This document shows positions 1 through 12,060 of a stretch of 64,000 bases of DNA, piece after piece. The stretch comes from Sphingomonas faeni. GTDB taxonomy: Bacteria; Pseudomonadota; Alphaproteobacteria; Sphingomonadales; Sphingomonadaceae. The stretch lies in the NCBI RefSeq assembly GCF_023195535.1, contig NZ_JALPNF010000005.1, positions 1 to 64,000 of the forward strand, in the 5' to 3' direction. The translations under genes were made by a program, and so were the position numbers. The first letter of the stretch is position 1, and each line of letters opens with the position of its first letter. The notes below the pieces were generated by a model. The model had not been told where the DNA came from. It saw only the letters and a list, made by a program, of their open reading frames with translations, and did no database searches.

Positions 1-88
1 CGCGCGCGGGCGCGGCCGCAGGGAGATGGGGCGGGACGTGTTGGAGGGCGCCCACGATGTCTTGGGCGGCGGGGACCGAAGCCTCTGT

Positions 89-192
89 CCCCCCCCCGGG
101 GGCGGGCGGTTTTTGGGGGGGGGAGGAGTGAGAAGGGGGGGGGGGGGGCCCCCCCCCCCCCCCCCCGGGGGGGGGGGGGGGGGGGGGGGGGG
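89..192. other. Homopolymer-rich tract, probable assembly artefact
   Basis: A run of 14 G (135-148) is followed by 18 C (149-166) and 26 G (167-192), preceded by shorter C and G runs near 89-103. Nothing else in the window looks like this. Poly-G runs are a known artefact of two-colour sequencing, and an inverted G/C/G arrangement fits a bad contig end better than real chromosome. No gene is supported in 1-234 on either strand. atpC, which normally follows atpD, is not visible here. Confidence 0.7.
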
Positions 193-234
193 CCAGTACC
201 GGGCGAGGGCGCTTGTGGCGGCCCCTCACCCCAA

Positions 235-257
235 CCCTCTCCCCGCAGGGGAGAGGG
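235..257. repeat. Short palindrome downstream of atpD
   Basis: CCCTCTCCCC (235-244) and GGGGAGAGGG (248-257) form a 10-bp stem with a 3-nt loop, 12 nt beyond the atpD stop. It has no T-tract on the minus strand, so it is not a classical terminator. It resembles the half-element CTCCCCTGNCAGGGGAG found at 30258-30380 and 44510-44620. Confidence 0.55.
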
Positions 258-269
258 AGCTAGAAAGGC

Positions 270-2372
<2,103 letters not shown>

Positions 2373-2376
<4 letters not shown>

Positions 2377-3266
2377 TTCAGCGCTTCGGCACCCGAGATG
2401 ATCTCGACCAGCTCGGTCGTGATCGCGGCCTGACGCGTGCGGTTATACTGGATCGAGAGACGCGTGATCATGTCGCCGGCATTGCGCGTGGCGTTGTCCA
2501 TCGCGTTCATGCGCGATCCCTGCTCCGACGCGGCGTTTTCCAGCAGCGCGCGGAAAATCTGGATCGCGACGTTGCGCGGCAGCAGATCGGCGAGGATCGC
2601 TTCCTCGTCTGGCTCATACTCGACGACCGCCTCGGCAGGAGCGTTTGGCTTGGCTTCCGCACCGGGGATCGACGACAACGGAATCGGGATGATCTGGATG
2701 CCGGTCGGAAGCTGCACCAGCGCCGACACGAACTTCGCGTAGAACAGATGCGCGACGTCGAACTGGCCTTCGCCGAAGCGCTTGATCAGATCCTCGGAGA
2801 TTTCCTGCGCGTCGCTGAACGCGAGCTTCTTGATTCCGCCCATCTCGTGGTCGGCGAGGATGTCGTTCGGGAAGAAGCGCTTGATCACGCGCCCCTTCTT
2901 GCCGGCGACGTAGAACTTCACGGTCTTGCCGGCTGCGATCAGCTCCTCGGCCTTGCGACGTGCCGCGCGGACGATGTTGGTGTTGAACGCACCGGCGAGG
3001 CCACGCTCCGACGTCGCGATGACGATCAGGTGGACCTGGTCCTTGCCGGTGCCCGCGAGCAGCGGCGATGCGCCCGGCGCGATGCCGACGCGCCCCGCGA
3101 GGCTCGCCATCACCGCTTCCAAACGCTCGGCATACGGACGCCCGGCGACCGCCGCGTCCTGCGCACGGCGCAGCTTCGCAGCGGCGACCATCTTCATCGC
3201 CTTGGTGATCTTCTGCGTCGACTTCACCGAGCCGATGCGGATCTTGAGGGCTTTCAACGACGCCAT
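2373..3266 (-). CDS. atpG: F1F0 ATP synthase subunit gamma
   Basis: The gamma subunit (297 aa) is the rotor shaft of F1. It starts MASLKALKIRIGSVKSTQKI, the conserved N-terminal coiled-coil that enters the alpha/beta ring, and ends with the matching C-terminal helix containing NRTRQAAITTELVEIISGAEAL. Length is normal. It lies downstream of atpA after a 100-nt gap that holds a palindromic element, and its stop overlaps the start of the lipoprotein gene. Confidence 0.97.
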
Positions 3267-3280
3267 TTAGTTTCCTACCT

Positions 3281-3361
3281 CGTCATCCCAGCGAAAGCTG
3301 GGATCTCGTGCCACAAGCCGCTCACTGGCGGCCTGAGACCCCAGCTTTCGCTGGGGTGACG
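3281..3361. repeat. Palindromic element, family A (atpA-atpG gap)
   Basis: The outer arms CGTCATCCCAGCGAAAGCTGGG (3281-3302) and CCCAGCTTTCGCTGGGGTGACG near 3340-3361 are inverted. Each arm also holds its own small hairpin (CCCAGCGAAAGCTGGG). Copies of the same family lie at 39831-39912 and 48611-48674. This copy lies inside the atp operon and must be transcribed with it. Confidence 0.85.
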
Positions 3362-3366
3362 GTCAA

Positions 3367-5455
<2,089 letters not shown>

Positions 5456-5592
5456 GGAACCTCTATCCTCGCCTGCAACGAATAACCGACCCAAAGGAAG
5501 AGAGGGCGCGAAAGCACCTCTCCTGGGACGCGGCGCGGTTAGCATCGGGTTGTCGGATTGGCAACCCGGCGGGAGGGTCGGAGGGACGGGTT

Positions 5593-5610
5593 TGTGACTG
5601 TTTTGTCATT
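5593..5610. promoter_or_regulatory. Dyad TGTGAC-N6-GTCATT upstream of atpH
   Basis: TGTGAC (5593-5598) and GTCATT (5605-5610) form an imperfect dyad around TGTTTT, in the gap between atpH and the divergent hydrolase. A nearly identical dyad with perfect arms lies at 19656-19673 before a TonB receptor. It could be an operator or part of a promoter. The role is inferred only from position and similarity. Confidence 0.35.
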
Positions 5611-5636
5611 CGCGTCGAGGCGGCCACCCTTCCTAT

Positions 5637-5730
5637 GTCATCCTCGCGAAGGCGTGGATCCCTATCTCCGGACCCAGCGCTTCGCCGCACGGCCTGCTAC
5701 TATGGGTTCCCGCCTCCGCGGGAATGACGG
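5637..5730. repeat. Palindromic element, family E
   Basis: TGTCATCCTCGCGAAGGCGTGGATCC (from 5637) is inverted against GGGTTCCCGCCTCCGCGGGAATGACGG (to 5730) with several mismatches. It occupies most of the 315-bp gap between atpH and the hydrolase. A second, shorter copy lies at 6638-6688. Confidence 0.65.
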
Positions 5731-5770
5731 TATTGGACAGCCGTTACGACCAATCGACGAGGACGAGAGA

Positions 5771-6448
5771 ATGACCGGCACGATGGAAACGATGACGATG
5801 TCCGACGGCGCGACCGTCGCGGTCTATCACGCGCAGCCGACCGGCGAGCGCCGCGGTGGCCTCGTGCTGGTTCAGGAGATCTTCGGCGTGACCGACCACA
5901 TCCGCGACCTCTGCGACGAGTATGCCGCCGACGGCTATGAAGTACTGGCCCCCGCGCTGTTCGATCGCGAGCATCCCGGCTTCGAGGCGGACTATTCGGG
6001 CGACGGCCTCGCCCGCGGCATCGAGCTTGCGCGGCAGCTTCACCCGTTCGAGCTGTCGCTGAAGGACGTCCAGACCTGCATCGACACGCTCGCCCACGCC
6101 GGGCCGGTGTTCGTGGTCGGCTATTGCTATGGCGGTTCGGTCGCGTGGTTCGCGTCGACCAAGCTTACCGGCGTCGCGGCGGCGAGCGGCTATTACGGCA
6201 GCATGATCCCCGCTGCGGCGGACGAGGAGCCGAAGGTGCCGGTGATCCTCCACTTCGGCCGCCACGATCACGGGATTCCGATGGAGGGCGTCGAGCAGGT
6301 CATCGCGAAGGATTGGCCGAACGCGACGGTGTATGTCTACGAGGCGGGCCATGGGTTCAATTCGGACCGCCGGAAGGATTACCACGAGCCGAGCGCGGAT
6401 CTGGCGAAGGCGCGCACGCTAGAGTTGTTCCGCGCCAACGGCGGCTGA
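5771..6448 (+). CDS. Dienelactone hydrolase family protein
   Basis: A 225-aa cytoplasmic alpha/beta hydrolase of the dienelactone hydrolase (carboxymethylenebutenolidase) family. The Cys-Asp-His triad is visible: nucleophile in GYCYGGS (Cys119), Asp in GRHDHGIP and His in EAGHGFNSD. The physiological substrate cannot be read from the sequence, and no aromatic ring-cleavage genes lie nearby, so a detoxifying or general lactone/ester hydrolase is equally possible. The start at 5771 has GAGGA 7 nt upstream; the longer open frame reaches into a palindromic repeat and was not used. Confidence 0.9.
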   Translation: MTGTMETMTMSDGATVAVYHAQPTGERRGGLVLVQEIFGVTDHIRDLCDEYAADGYEVLAPALFDREHPGFEADYSGDGLARGIELARQLHPFELSLKDVQTCIDTLAHAGPVFVVGYCYGGSVAWFASTKLTGVAAASGYYGSMIPAAADEEPKVPVILHFGRHDHGIPMEGVEQVIAKDWPNATVYVYEAGHGFNSDRRKDYHEPSADLAKARTLELFRANGG

Positions 6449-6467
6449 TCACCGCCCCCCCTTTCCT

Positions 6468-6571
6468 CCACCCCGGCGAAGGCCGGGGCCCAATTGGAAA
6501 GGTGGCAATAATTGAGGGATGCGCTCCGTTAGCGACGTCCCCCAATTGGGCCCCGGCCTTCGCCGGGGTGG
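6468..6571. repeat. Palindromic element, family B
   Basis: CCACCCCGGCGAAGGCCGGG at the left and CCCGGCCTTCGCCGGGGTGG at the right are long inverted arms, with an internal CCCAATTGGAAAGGTGGCAA segment. Close copies are at 13638-13742 and 27069-27172; the inner segment is conserved too, so the whole unit of about 105 bp is the repeat. Confidence 0.9.
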
Positions 6572-6637
6572 TGGCTTCGGTAGCAGGCCTCGGCGCAGGC
6601 TGGCGCTACAGTCTTGTAGGCCGCGCCTGCTTCCGTG

Positions 6638-6688
6638 TTCTCCCGCGAAGGCGGGAGCCCAGTCTGGATCCCCGCCTTCGCGGGGAAA
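6638..6688. repeat. Palindromic element, family E (short copy)
   Basis: TTCTCCCGCGAAGGCGGGAG and CCCCGCCTTCGCGGGGAAAC are inverted around a short spacer. It lies just downstream of the SDR gene stop (minus strand), where it could also work as a transcript 3' end structure. Confidence 0.7.
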
Positions 6689-6712
6689 CAACTCTCTTTA
6701 GCCCCTCCCGGG

Positions 6713-7558
6713 TTACTCCACCGGAAAATCCGCCCCCAAGCTGTCCGCCTTGTGCGCCTCGATCTCCTTCAACCGCCCGGCCATCTTCTCGACGACCGCA
6801 TCATACCCCCAGGCCCCCAGCACCAGATGCCGCGGCGGGTTCGCCCCCTCGGTCAGTGCGATCATCGCCTCGCCAGCCCGCACCGGATCGCCAGCCTGAG
6901 TCCCGCTAACCTCACGCGTGCCGTCGAGCCGCTTGCCGGCCGTCTCCGCATAGTCCGCGATCTTCACCGGCGTCTGCTTCAGCGACCGCCCCGCCCAATC
7001 CGTCCGGAACGGCCCCGGCTCGACGCAGGTCACATGGATTCCAAGCGGCTTCACCTCGGCGAGCAGCGAGTCCGACCAGCCCTCCACCGCGTGCTTCGAC
7101 GCGGCATAATAACCCGAGCCCGGAAACCCGACCAACCCGGCAACCGACGTGATGTTGATCACATGCCCGCTCTTCTGACCGCGCATGATCGGCAACACCG
7201 CCCGCGTAAGCGCGAACAGCCCGAACACGTTCGCATCGAACTGCGCGCGGATTTCGGACTCCTCGCCCTCCTCGATCGACGCCTGATAGCCATAGCCCGC
7301 ATTGTTCACGAGCACGTCGATCCGCCCGAACTTGGCCTTCGCCTGCGCCACCGCATTGTCGATCTGCGCCTGGTCGGTCACGTCGAGCGACACCGCCAGT
7401 GCACGGTCCTCCGCGCCCTCCGCGAGATCAGCCACCCGCCCCGCATCGCGCGCGGTAACCACCGCACGCCAACCGCGCGCGAGCACGAGCTTGGCGAGTT
7501 CGCGACCGAAACCGGTCGAGCAGCCGGAAATGAACCAGACGGGCGTGTCGGAGGCCAT
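6713..7558 (-). CDS. Short-chain dehydrogenase/reductase
   Basis: A 281-aa classical SDR oxidoreductase. The NAD(P)-binding motif appears as SGCSTGFG near the N-terminus, NNAGYG in the middle and the YAASKHA catalytic motif with the preceding Ser in ITSVAG. The substrate is unknown. The start MASDTPVWF is preferred; the open frame continues far upstream only as antisense of ada. It is divergent from ada with 114 bp between the start codons. Confidence 0.92.
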   Translation of the reverse strand: MASDTPVWFISGCSTGFGRELAKLVLARGWRAVVTARDAGRVADLAEGAEDRALAVSLDVTDQAQIDNAVAQAKAKFGRIDVLVNNAGYGYQASIEEGEESEIRAQFDANVFGLFALTRAVLPIMRGQKSGHVINITSVAGLVGFPGSGYYAASKHAVEGWSDSLLAEVKPLGIHVTCVEPGPFRTDWAGRSLKQTPVKIADYAETAGKRLDGTREVSGTQAGDPVRAGEAMIALTEGANPPRHLVLGAWGYDAVVEKMAGRLKEIEAHKADSLGADFPVE

Positions 7559-7660
7559 GAGACATCTTTCGTTATGGGGTATGCACGGAAGAACGGCCGG
7601 GCCGCCCATTCGGGTCCGCTTTGATCGCAAGCCGCGGGATGCGCGCGCGTCGCGACCGGC

Positions 7661-7666
7661 TATACC
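7661..7666 (+). promoter_or_regulatory. Possible -10 element of ada (leaderless start)
   Basis: TATACC lies 6 nt before the ada ATG, and no Shine-Dalgarno sequence is visible. If it is the -10 box, transcription would start at or next to the A of the ATG. No convincing -35 is seen. The same arrangement recurs at several genes in the window. Confidence 0.35.
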
Positions 7667-7672
7667 GATCCA

Positions 7673-8701
7673 ATGAGCACCGCCCCCGACGACGACACCG
7701 CCTGGACCGCGTTCGAAGCCCGCGATCGCGCGTGGGATGGCCGGTTCGTCGTCGGCGTGAAGACCACCGGCATCTACTGCAAGCCGAGTTGCCCCGCGCG
7801 CCACCCGAAACGCGAGAACGTCACCTTCCACCCAGACCCCGCCAGCGCCCGCGCCGCCGGCTTCCGCGCCTGCCTGCGCTGCACACCGGACGAAGTCGGT
7901 CGCGACCGTATCGCTGTCGCCGCCGCCATCGCATTGCTCGAAGCCGCCGAAGACCGCCTCTCGCTCGACGCGGTCGCGGCCAAGGTCGGCTACGCGCCGC
8001 ACCATTTCCACCGCCTGTTCAAGCGCGCCACCGGCGTCACGCCCGCCGCCTATGCCCGCGCCCTGCGCACCGGCCGCGCGGTCGACGCCCTATCGGAGGA
8101 TTCGACCGTGACCGAAGCGATCTACGACGCCGGCTATTCCGCCCCGAGCCGCTTCTACGAGGCCGACGCCAAACGGCTCGGCATGGCCCCCAGCGCCTGG
8201 GCACGCGGCGGCGAAGGCGTCACGATCCGCTGGACGGTCGCCGACACGAGCCTCGGCGCATTGTTCGTCGCCGCCACCGACAAGGGCCTGTGCCGCGTAT
8301 CGTTCGACGAGGATGCCGATGAACTCCACCGCCGCTTTCCGAACGCCAGAATCGAACCCGGTGACGCGGCGCTCGCCGACTTGGCCGCGCAGGTCGTCGC
8401 CGCCGTCGAATCTCCCGATCGCGACCACGACCTCCCTATCGATGTCCGCGGCACGGCGTTCCAGGAAGCGATCTGGCAGGCGCTGCGAACGATCCCGATC
8501 GGCGAGACACGCACCTATAGCGAACTCGCAGCGCTCGCCGGTCGCCCCGCGGCAGTACGCGCCGCCGGCACCGCGTGCGGGCAGAACCCGGTCTCGATCG
8601 TCATCCCCTGCCACCGCGCGCAGCGGATCGGCGGCGCGCTTGGCGGCTATGCGTATGGGCTGGAGCGCAAAGCCGCGTTGATCGAGCGGGAACGGGGTTA
8701 G
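7673..8701 (+). CDS. ada: Ada: DNA methylphosphotriester/O6-methylguanine methyltransferase and regulator
   Basis: A full-length bifunctional Ada (342 aa). The N-terminal zinc domain carries the four cysteines in GIYCKPSC (Cys36, Cys40) and ACLRC (Cys67, Cys70); Cys36 is the methyl acceptor from phosphotriesters. An AraC-type helix-turn-helix region follows (about 85-180), and the C-terminal methyltransferase has VIPCHR (Cys313), which repairs O6-methylguanine. In this family, methylation of the N-terminal cysteine turns the protein into an activator of the adaptive response. No alkB or alkA lies next to it. No Shine-Dalgarno is visible before the ATG. Confidence 0.96.
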   Translation: MSTAPDDDTAWTAFEARDRAWDGRFVVGVKTTGIYCKPSCPARHPKRENVTFHPDPASARAAGFRACLRCTPDEVGRDRIAVAAAIALLEAAEDRLSLDAVAAKVGYAPHHFHRLFKRATGVTPAAYARALRTGRAVDALSEDSTVTEAIYDAGYSAPSRFYEADAKRLGMAPSAWARGGEGVTIRWTVADTSLGALFVAATDKGLCRVSFDEDADELHRRFPNARIEPGDAALADLAAQVVAAVESPDRDHDLPIDVRGTAFQEAIWQALRTIPIGETRTYSELAALAGRPAAVRAAGTACGQNPVSIVIPCHRAQRIGGALGGYAYGLERKAALIERERG

Positions 8702-8704
8702 GCG

Positions 8705-10291
8705 TCACCCGGCCGGAGGCGTCTCGGCAGCCCCATCCTGGCCCGGCCCCTGCACCTGGCCTTGGGCCTGTCCGAGCGACCGCAACGCCTCCGGACCGAT
8801 CTTGCCCGATTCGAGGATCGTGATCAGACGCGCCGCGGGATTGTCCGCCGGCAGATGCGGGTTGAAGGCGAGCGGGCGCAAGGTCCGCTTGGCATCCTCC
8901 GCATCGCCGTCGCCAATCTCCTGGGCGGCGACCTTGAACCGCAGACCGGGATCTTGCGGCACGAGTTCGAGCGCGCGCTTGACGCCGGTTATCGCCACTT
9001 TGGTCGGCGGCGTTCGCTGCGCGCCGAAGCTGTCATAATATAGCGACAACGCCTCGGCATCGTCGGGGGCGAGGCGGTTGGCCTTGACGACCCAGCTTCG
9101 CGCCTCCTTCCACGCATCGGCATCCTTGGTGGACGCGGCACTTGCCCGCCGCAGGTGGATCCTGGCCTTGTACAGCAACGCCTGCGCCATCTTGGGGTCC
9201 GCGGCCAGGGCGCGGTCCGCGGCCGCTTCGGCATCGTCGTCCTGAACCGCATCATAGGCCATCTCGGCGAACCAGCCCTGCGCGACGGCATCGGTCGGAT
9301 AGGCCGCGGCGATCGTCTTGGCGCGGGTGTAGATCGGCTGCGCCGTCTGGCGGTTCACGCCGCGTTCGGATTCCATGCGAAGCGGCATCAAGGCTTCGGC
9401 GCCGGCACTCAGCGGTTCGACGGTGATCTTCGGATCGGGGAGCCGCGAATAGGCGATCTTGATGCCGGGGATCGTCGATCGTGCGAGATAGGCGTCGAGC
9501 GCCCGATCGAGCGCGCGCAGGTCGCCGAACGCGGCCCGTGCCGCCGCGACGCTGGGAACGCCCTTGTTCAAGGCGTCGAGATAGCGCCCGAACGTCGCGC
9601 CGCGCGCCGGATCGAACATGATATAATGGGTCAGCAGCCAGCCGCGTGCGTAGAGCGAGCCACGTTCCTCGTCCGACAGCCGGCGCGATCCGGTATCGAA
9701 CAGGCGCTCGGCCGGCAGCCCGCGGGTCTTGAACAGGCTGTACGCCCGGTGCTGCGCCGCGACGCCGACCATGACGCCGTCCTTCTCGAACCGCGCGGTC
9801 GAGACGAATTCGGCATAGCCTTCGGAAAACCAGGCGGGATAAGCGGCGGCGAACGTGCCGAGCAGGAAATGATGCGCGTATTCGTGGAACAGCACGATCT
9901 CCGGCTTCAGATTGGCATCCGCGCCGCCGGAGCGAGGCGTGAAGGCGATCAATCCGTTGACGCGCGGCAGGTAGAATCCGGCGACGTTGGCGCTGCCCTT
10001 GCCCATCAGCTTGCGGACATCGCTCGCCGTGTCGACGACATAGACGGTCACGCGGTTCGTGCCCGGCTCGGCGGGCGGGGTGTTGGCACGGTGCAGGATA
10101 CGCATCACGCCATCGAACTGCTCGAGTTGCGTCGCGGTCTTGCGCAAGGCGGTCTCACCGGCGTTCGAATAGACGACGAAATGGTCGGAGGTGGCGCGCA
10201 ACCATTTCGCCTCCGCAGCGGCCGAAAAGCAGGCAGCACCCGCCGCTGCGATCACGCAGGTATACCGAACCCATCCCGAAACCCCGATCAT
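8705..10291 (-). CDS. Exported HExxH peptidase-like protein with TPR-rich C-terminus
   Basis: A 528-aa protein with an N-terminal signal peptide (about residues 1-28, ending AAEA). The first half holds LFHEYAHHFL (HEYAH at 136-140), a zinc-metallopeptidase motif, followed about 20 residues later by FSEGYAEF, which could supply the third zinc ligand. The second half is alpha-helical with tetratricopeptide-like units (AYPTDAVAQGWFAEMAYDAV, RALAADPKMAQALLYKARIH). The start at 10291 is preferred because AGGGGG precedes it; the 15 residues further upstream are low-complexity. It follows the trypsin-like protease gene by 117 nt, so both may be one transcript. Substrate unknown. Confidence 0.85.
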   Translation of the reverse strand: MIGVSGWVRYTCVIAAAGAACFSAAAEAKWLRATSDHFVVYSNAGETALRKTATQLEQFDGVMRILHRANTPPAEPGTNRVTVYVVDTASDVRKLMGKGSANVAGFYLPRVNGLIAFTPRSGGADANLKPEIVLFHEYAHHFLLGTFAAAYPAWFSEGYAEFVSTARFEKDGVMVGVAAQHRAYSLFKTRGLPAERLFDTGSRRLSDEERGSLYARGWLLTHYIMFDPARGATFGRYLDALNKGVPSVAAARAAFGDLRALDRALDAYLARSTIPGIKIAYSRLPDPKITVEPLSAGAEALMPLRMESERGVNRQTAQPIYTRAKTIAAAYPTDAVAQGWFAEMAYDAVQDDDAEAAADRALAADPKMAQALLYKARIHLRRASAASTKDADAWKEARSWVVKANRLAPDDAEALSLYYDSFGAQRTPPTKVAITGVKRALELVPQDPGLRFKVAAQEIGDGDAEDAKRTLRPLAFNPHLPADNPAARLITILESGKIGPEALRSLGQAQGQVQGPGQDGAAETPPAG

Positions 10292-10408
10292 CGCGCCCCC
10301 CTGCCCAGCCCCTGCCGAACCCTTGCCGGGCGTCATGCCGGCCGGTCGTTCTTTTGCGCAGTCGAGCAGATTCCGGGGCGGGAAGCTATTGGTTACGTCC
10401 GATGCCGG

Positions 10409-11926
10409 TCATTTTGCCGACTTGCAGGAATAGACCAGCTTTTCGTTCGGCAGCGGTGGCAACACCGCGCGGACCGCCGCCTGCTGCCCGGCGAGCCGAC
10501 CCAACGCGGCATCGTCCATGTTGCAGACGTTCGGCACGACACCGCGCGCGGTCCGCGCGGCGGTCATCCCCGCCGCCGACAGCAGATAGCGCGTGTTCGA
10601 ATAGACCCGCGTTGCCGGATCGAACGACAGGACGGAGACGGTCTGCTCGTCGTCGGGCACCAGCACGCGGTCCCAGCGGCCGCCCCCATTGCCGTTTTGC
10701 GCGCCGACATATTGCGTCTTGCCGTTCACGCAGCCCTTTACACCCCAGTCGATCGGCACGTCCTCGCTGGACGAGATCGTGATCCGGCTGCGCTCCGGGA
10801 TCAGCGTGCAGATCAGCTTGCCGAGCGCGGCGTCGGGCGTCGAGATGCGGGTCTTCGGGAGCGCCGACAAGGGGACGTCGACCTCGCCCGAGGGGCGCAG
10901 CACGAAGACGATGATCGCGACCAGCACGCTGACGCCGCCGACCGACACCGCCCAGATCGCCTGGCGCCGCTGGCCCCGCGATTCGAGCAGCCCAGCGCTG
11001 CCGATCACGAGCGCGCCCGCGACCAGCAGGAGCCCGGCGATCGCCATGACGTTTTCACGCGCTCGCCCGGCCTCGGTCCGCGCCTTCTCCAATGTGACCT
11101 CGCGCGCCATCGCATCCCGGGTCGCTGCGTCGCGCTTGGCGGATGCCGCGTCGGCGGTCGCGCGCGCGTCGGCGTCGCTGTCCTGCCGCAAGCGATCCTC
11201 GATCGACGTGCAGCCCGTACCGATCGACGCGTAGGGCTGTTTCGCGTCGCGCAGGAAGCCGGCCAGTTCGGTATCCGCGATCGCGAACCCGAACGTCGAA
11301 TCGCCTTCCTCGCCGCGCGTGATCGCCGAATTCACCCCGATCACCCGCCCGCAACGATCGAGCAGAGGCCCGCCCGAATTACCACGCGCGATGCTGGCGG
11401 TGTGCAGCAACACCTCGACGCCGCTCAGCACGCGGCGGCCCGAGAGCACGCCCTCCGACCGCACCGGCGTCATCGGCCGGATATAGTCCGCCGCCGACCG
11501 CGCCGTCGCGAGGTCGACATTGCCCGGGAAGCCAAGCGACACCACCGCATCGCCCTCGCTCATCGGGCCGGTATAGAGCGGGCTCGGCGGCAGGCGCGCG
11601 CCGGTGAACTCGATCAGCGCCAGGTCGCGCTGCGAATCATACGCGATCACCTTGCCCTGGTAGGATTTGTCCCCCTCGGTCGGCACGATGCCGACGACCA
11701 CGTTGTCGGGATAGCGCTCGGCGAGATCGACGACGTGCGCGTTGGTGACGATCCGGTTGGGCGCGATCGCAAAGCCGCTGCCGTGCCCGAAGCCGACCAC
11801 CTGATCGTCGACCACCGCGATCGTCACGACGCGCACCACGCCGCGCCCGGCGGCGGCGATGTCGTCGGCCGACGCGGAACTGGCCAACCCGAAAGTCAGC
11901 GCGAGGAGAAGCAGCAGGCGGATCAT
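10409..11926 (-). CDS. Trypsin-like serine protease with two membrane segments and unknown C-terminal domain
   Basis: A 505-aa exported protein. The signal peptide ends near SASA (20). A chymotrypsin-fold protease domain follows with the full triad: His64 (TNAHVV), Asp101 (RDLALIEF) and Ser184 (GNSGGP). Unlike DegP/HtrA there is no PDZ domain. A charged coiled-coil-like segment (about 235-275) leads to two hydrophobic segments (about 285-345), then a C-terminal region of about 160 aa, probably beta-rich, that I do not recognise. This places the protease outside the inner membrane and suggests regulated surface or periplasmic proteolysis. GAAGG lies 7 nt before the start. Confidence 0.88.
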   Translation of the reverse strand: MIRLLLLLALTFGLASSASADDIAAAGRGVVRVVTIAVVDDQVVGFGHGSGFAIAPNRIVTNAHVVDLAERYPDNVVVGIVPTEGDKSYQGKVIAYDSQRDLALIEFTGARLPPSPLYTGPMSEGDAVVSLGFPGNVDLATARSAADYIRPMTPVRSEGVLSGRRVLSGVEVLLHTASIARGNSGGPLLDRCGRVIGVNSAITRGEEGDSTFGFAIADTELAGFLRDAKQPYASIGTGCTSIEDRLRQDSDADARATADAASAKRDAATRDAMAREVTLEKARTEAGRARENVMAIAGLLLVAGALVIGSAGLLESRGQRRQAIWAVSVGGVSVLVAIIVFVLRPSGEVDVPLSALPKTRISTPDAALGKLICTLIPERSRITISSSEDVPIDWGVKGCVNGKTQYVGAQNGNGGGRWDRVLVPDDEQTVSVLSFDPATRVYSNTRYLLSAAGMTAARTARGVVPNVCNMDDAALGRLAGQQAAVRAVLPPLPNEKLVYSCKSAK

Positions 11927-12060
11927 GCACCAGCCTTCGGGGAGTTCTTGACCGCGATCAACCCTGCAGCGGATCCGCAGATCCCCGCCATTCCGGTTTG
12001 GTTAGCGAATTATCAAGCCTTCGACCCTAACCCGGTATGCACTTATCCGGGGATTTGGGC

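Noticed and set aside
12037..12060. Upstream ATG as cpaF start
   Set aside because: There is no ribosome-binding sequence before it, while GGGGA is well placed before 12061.
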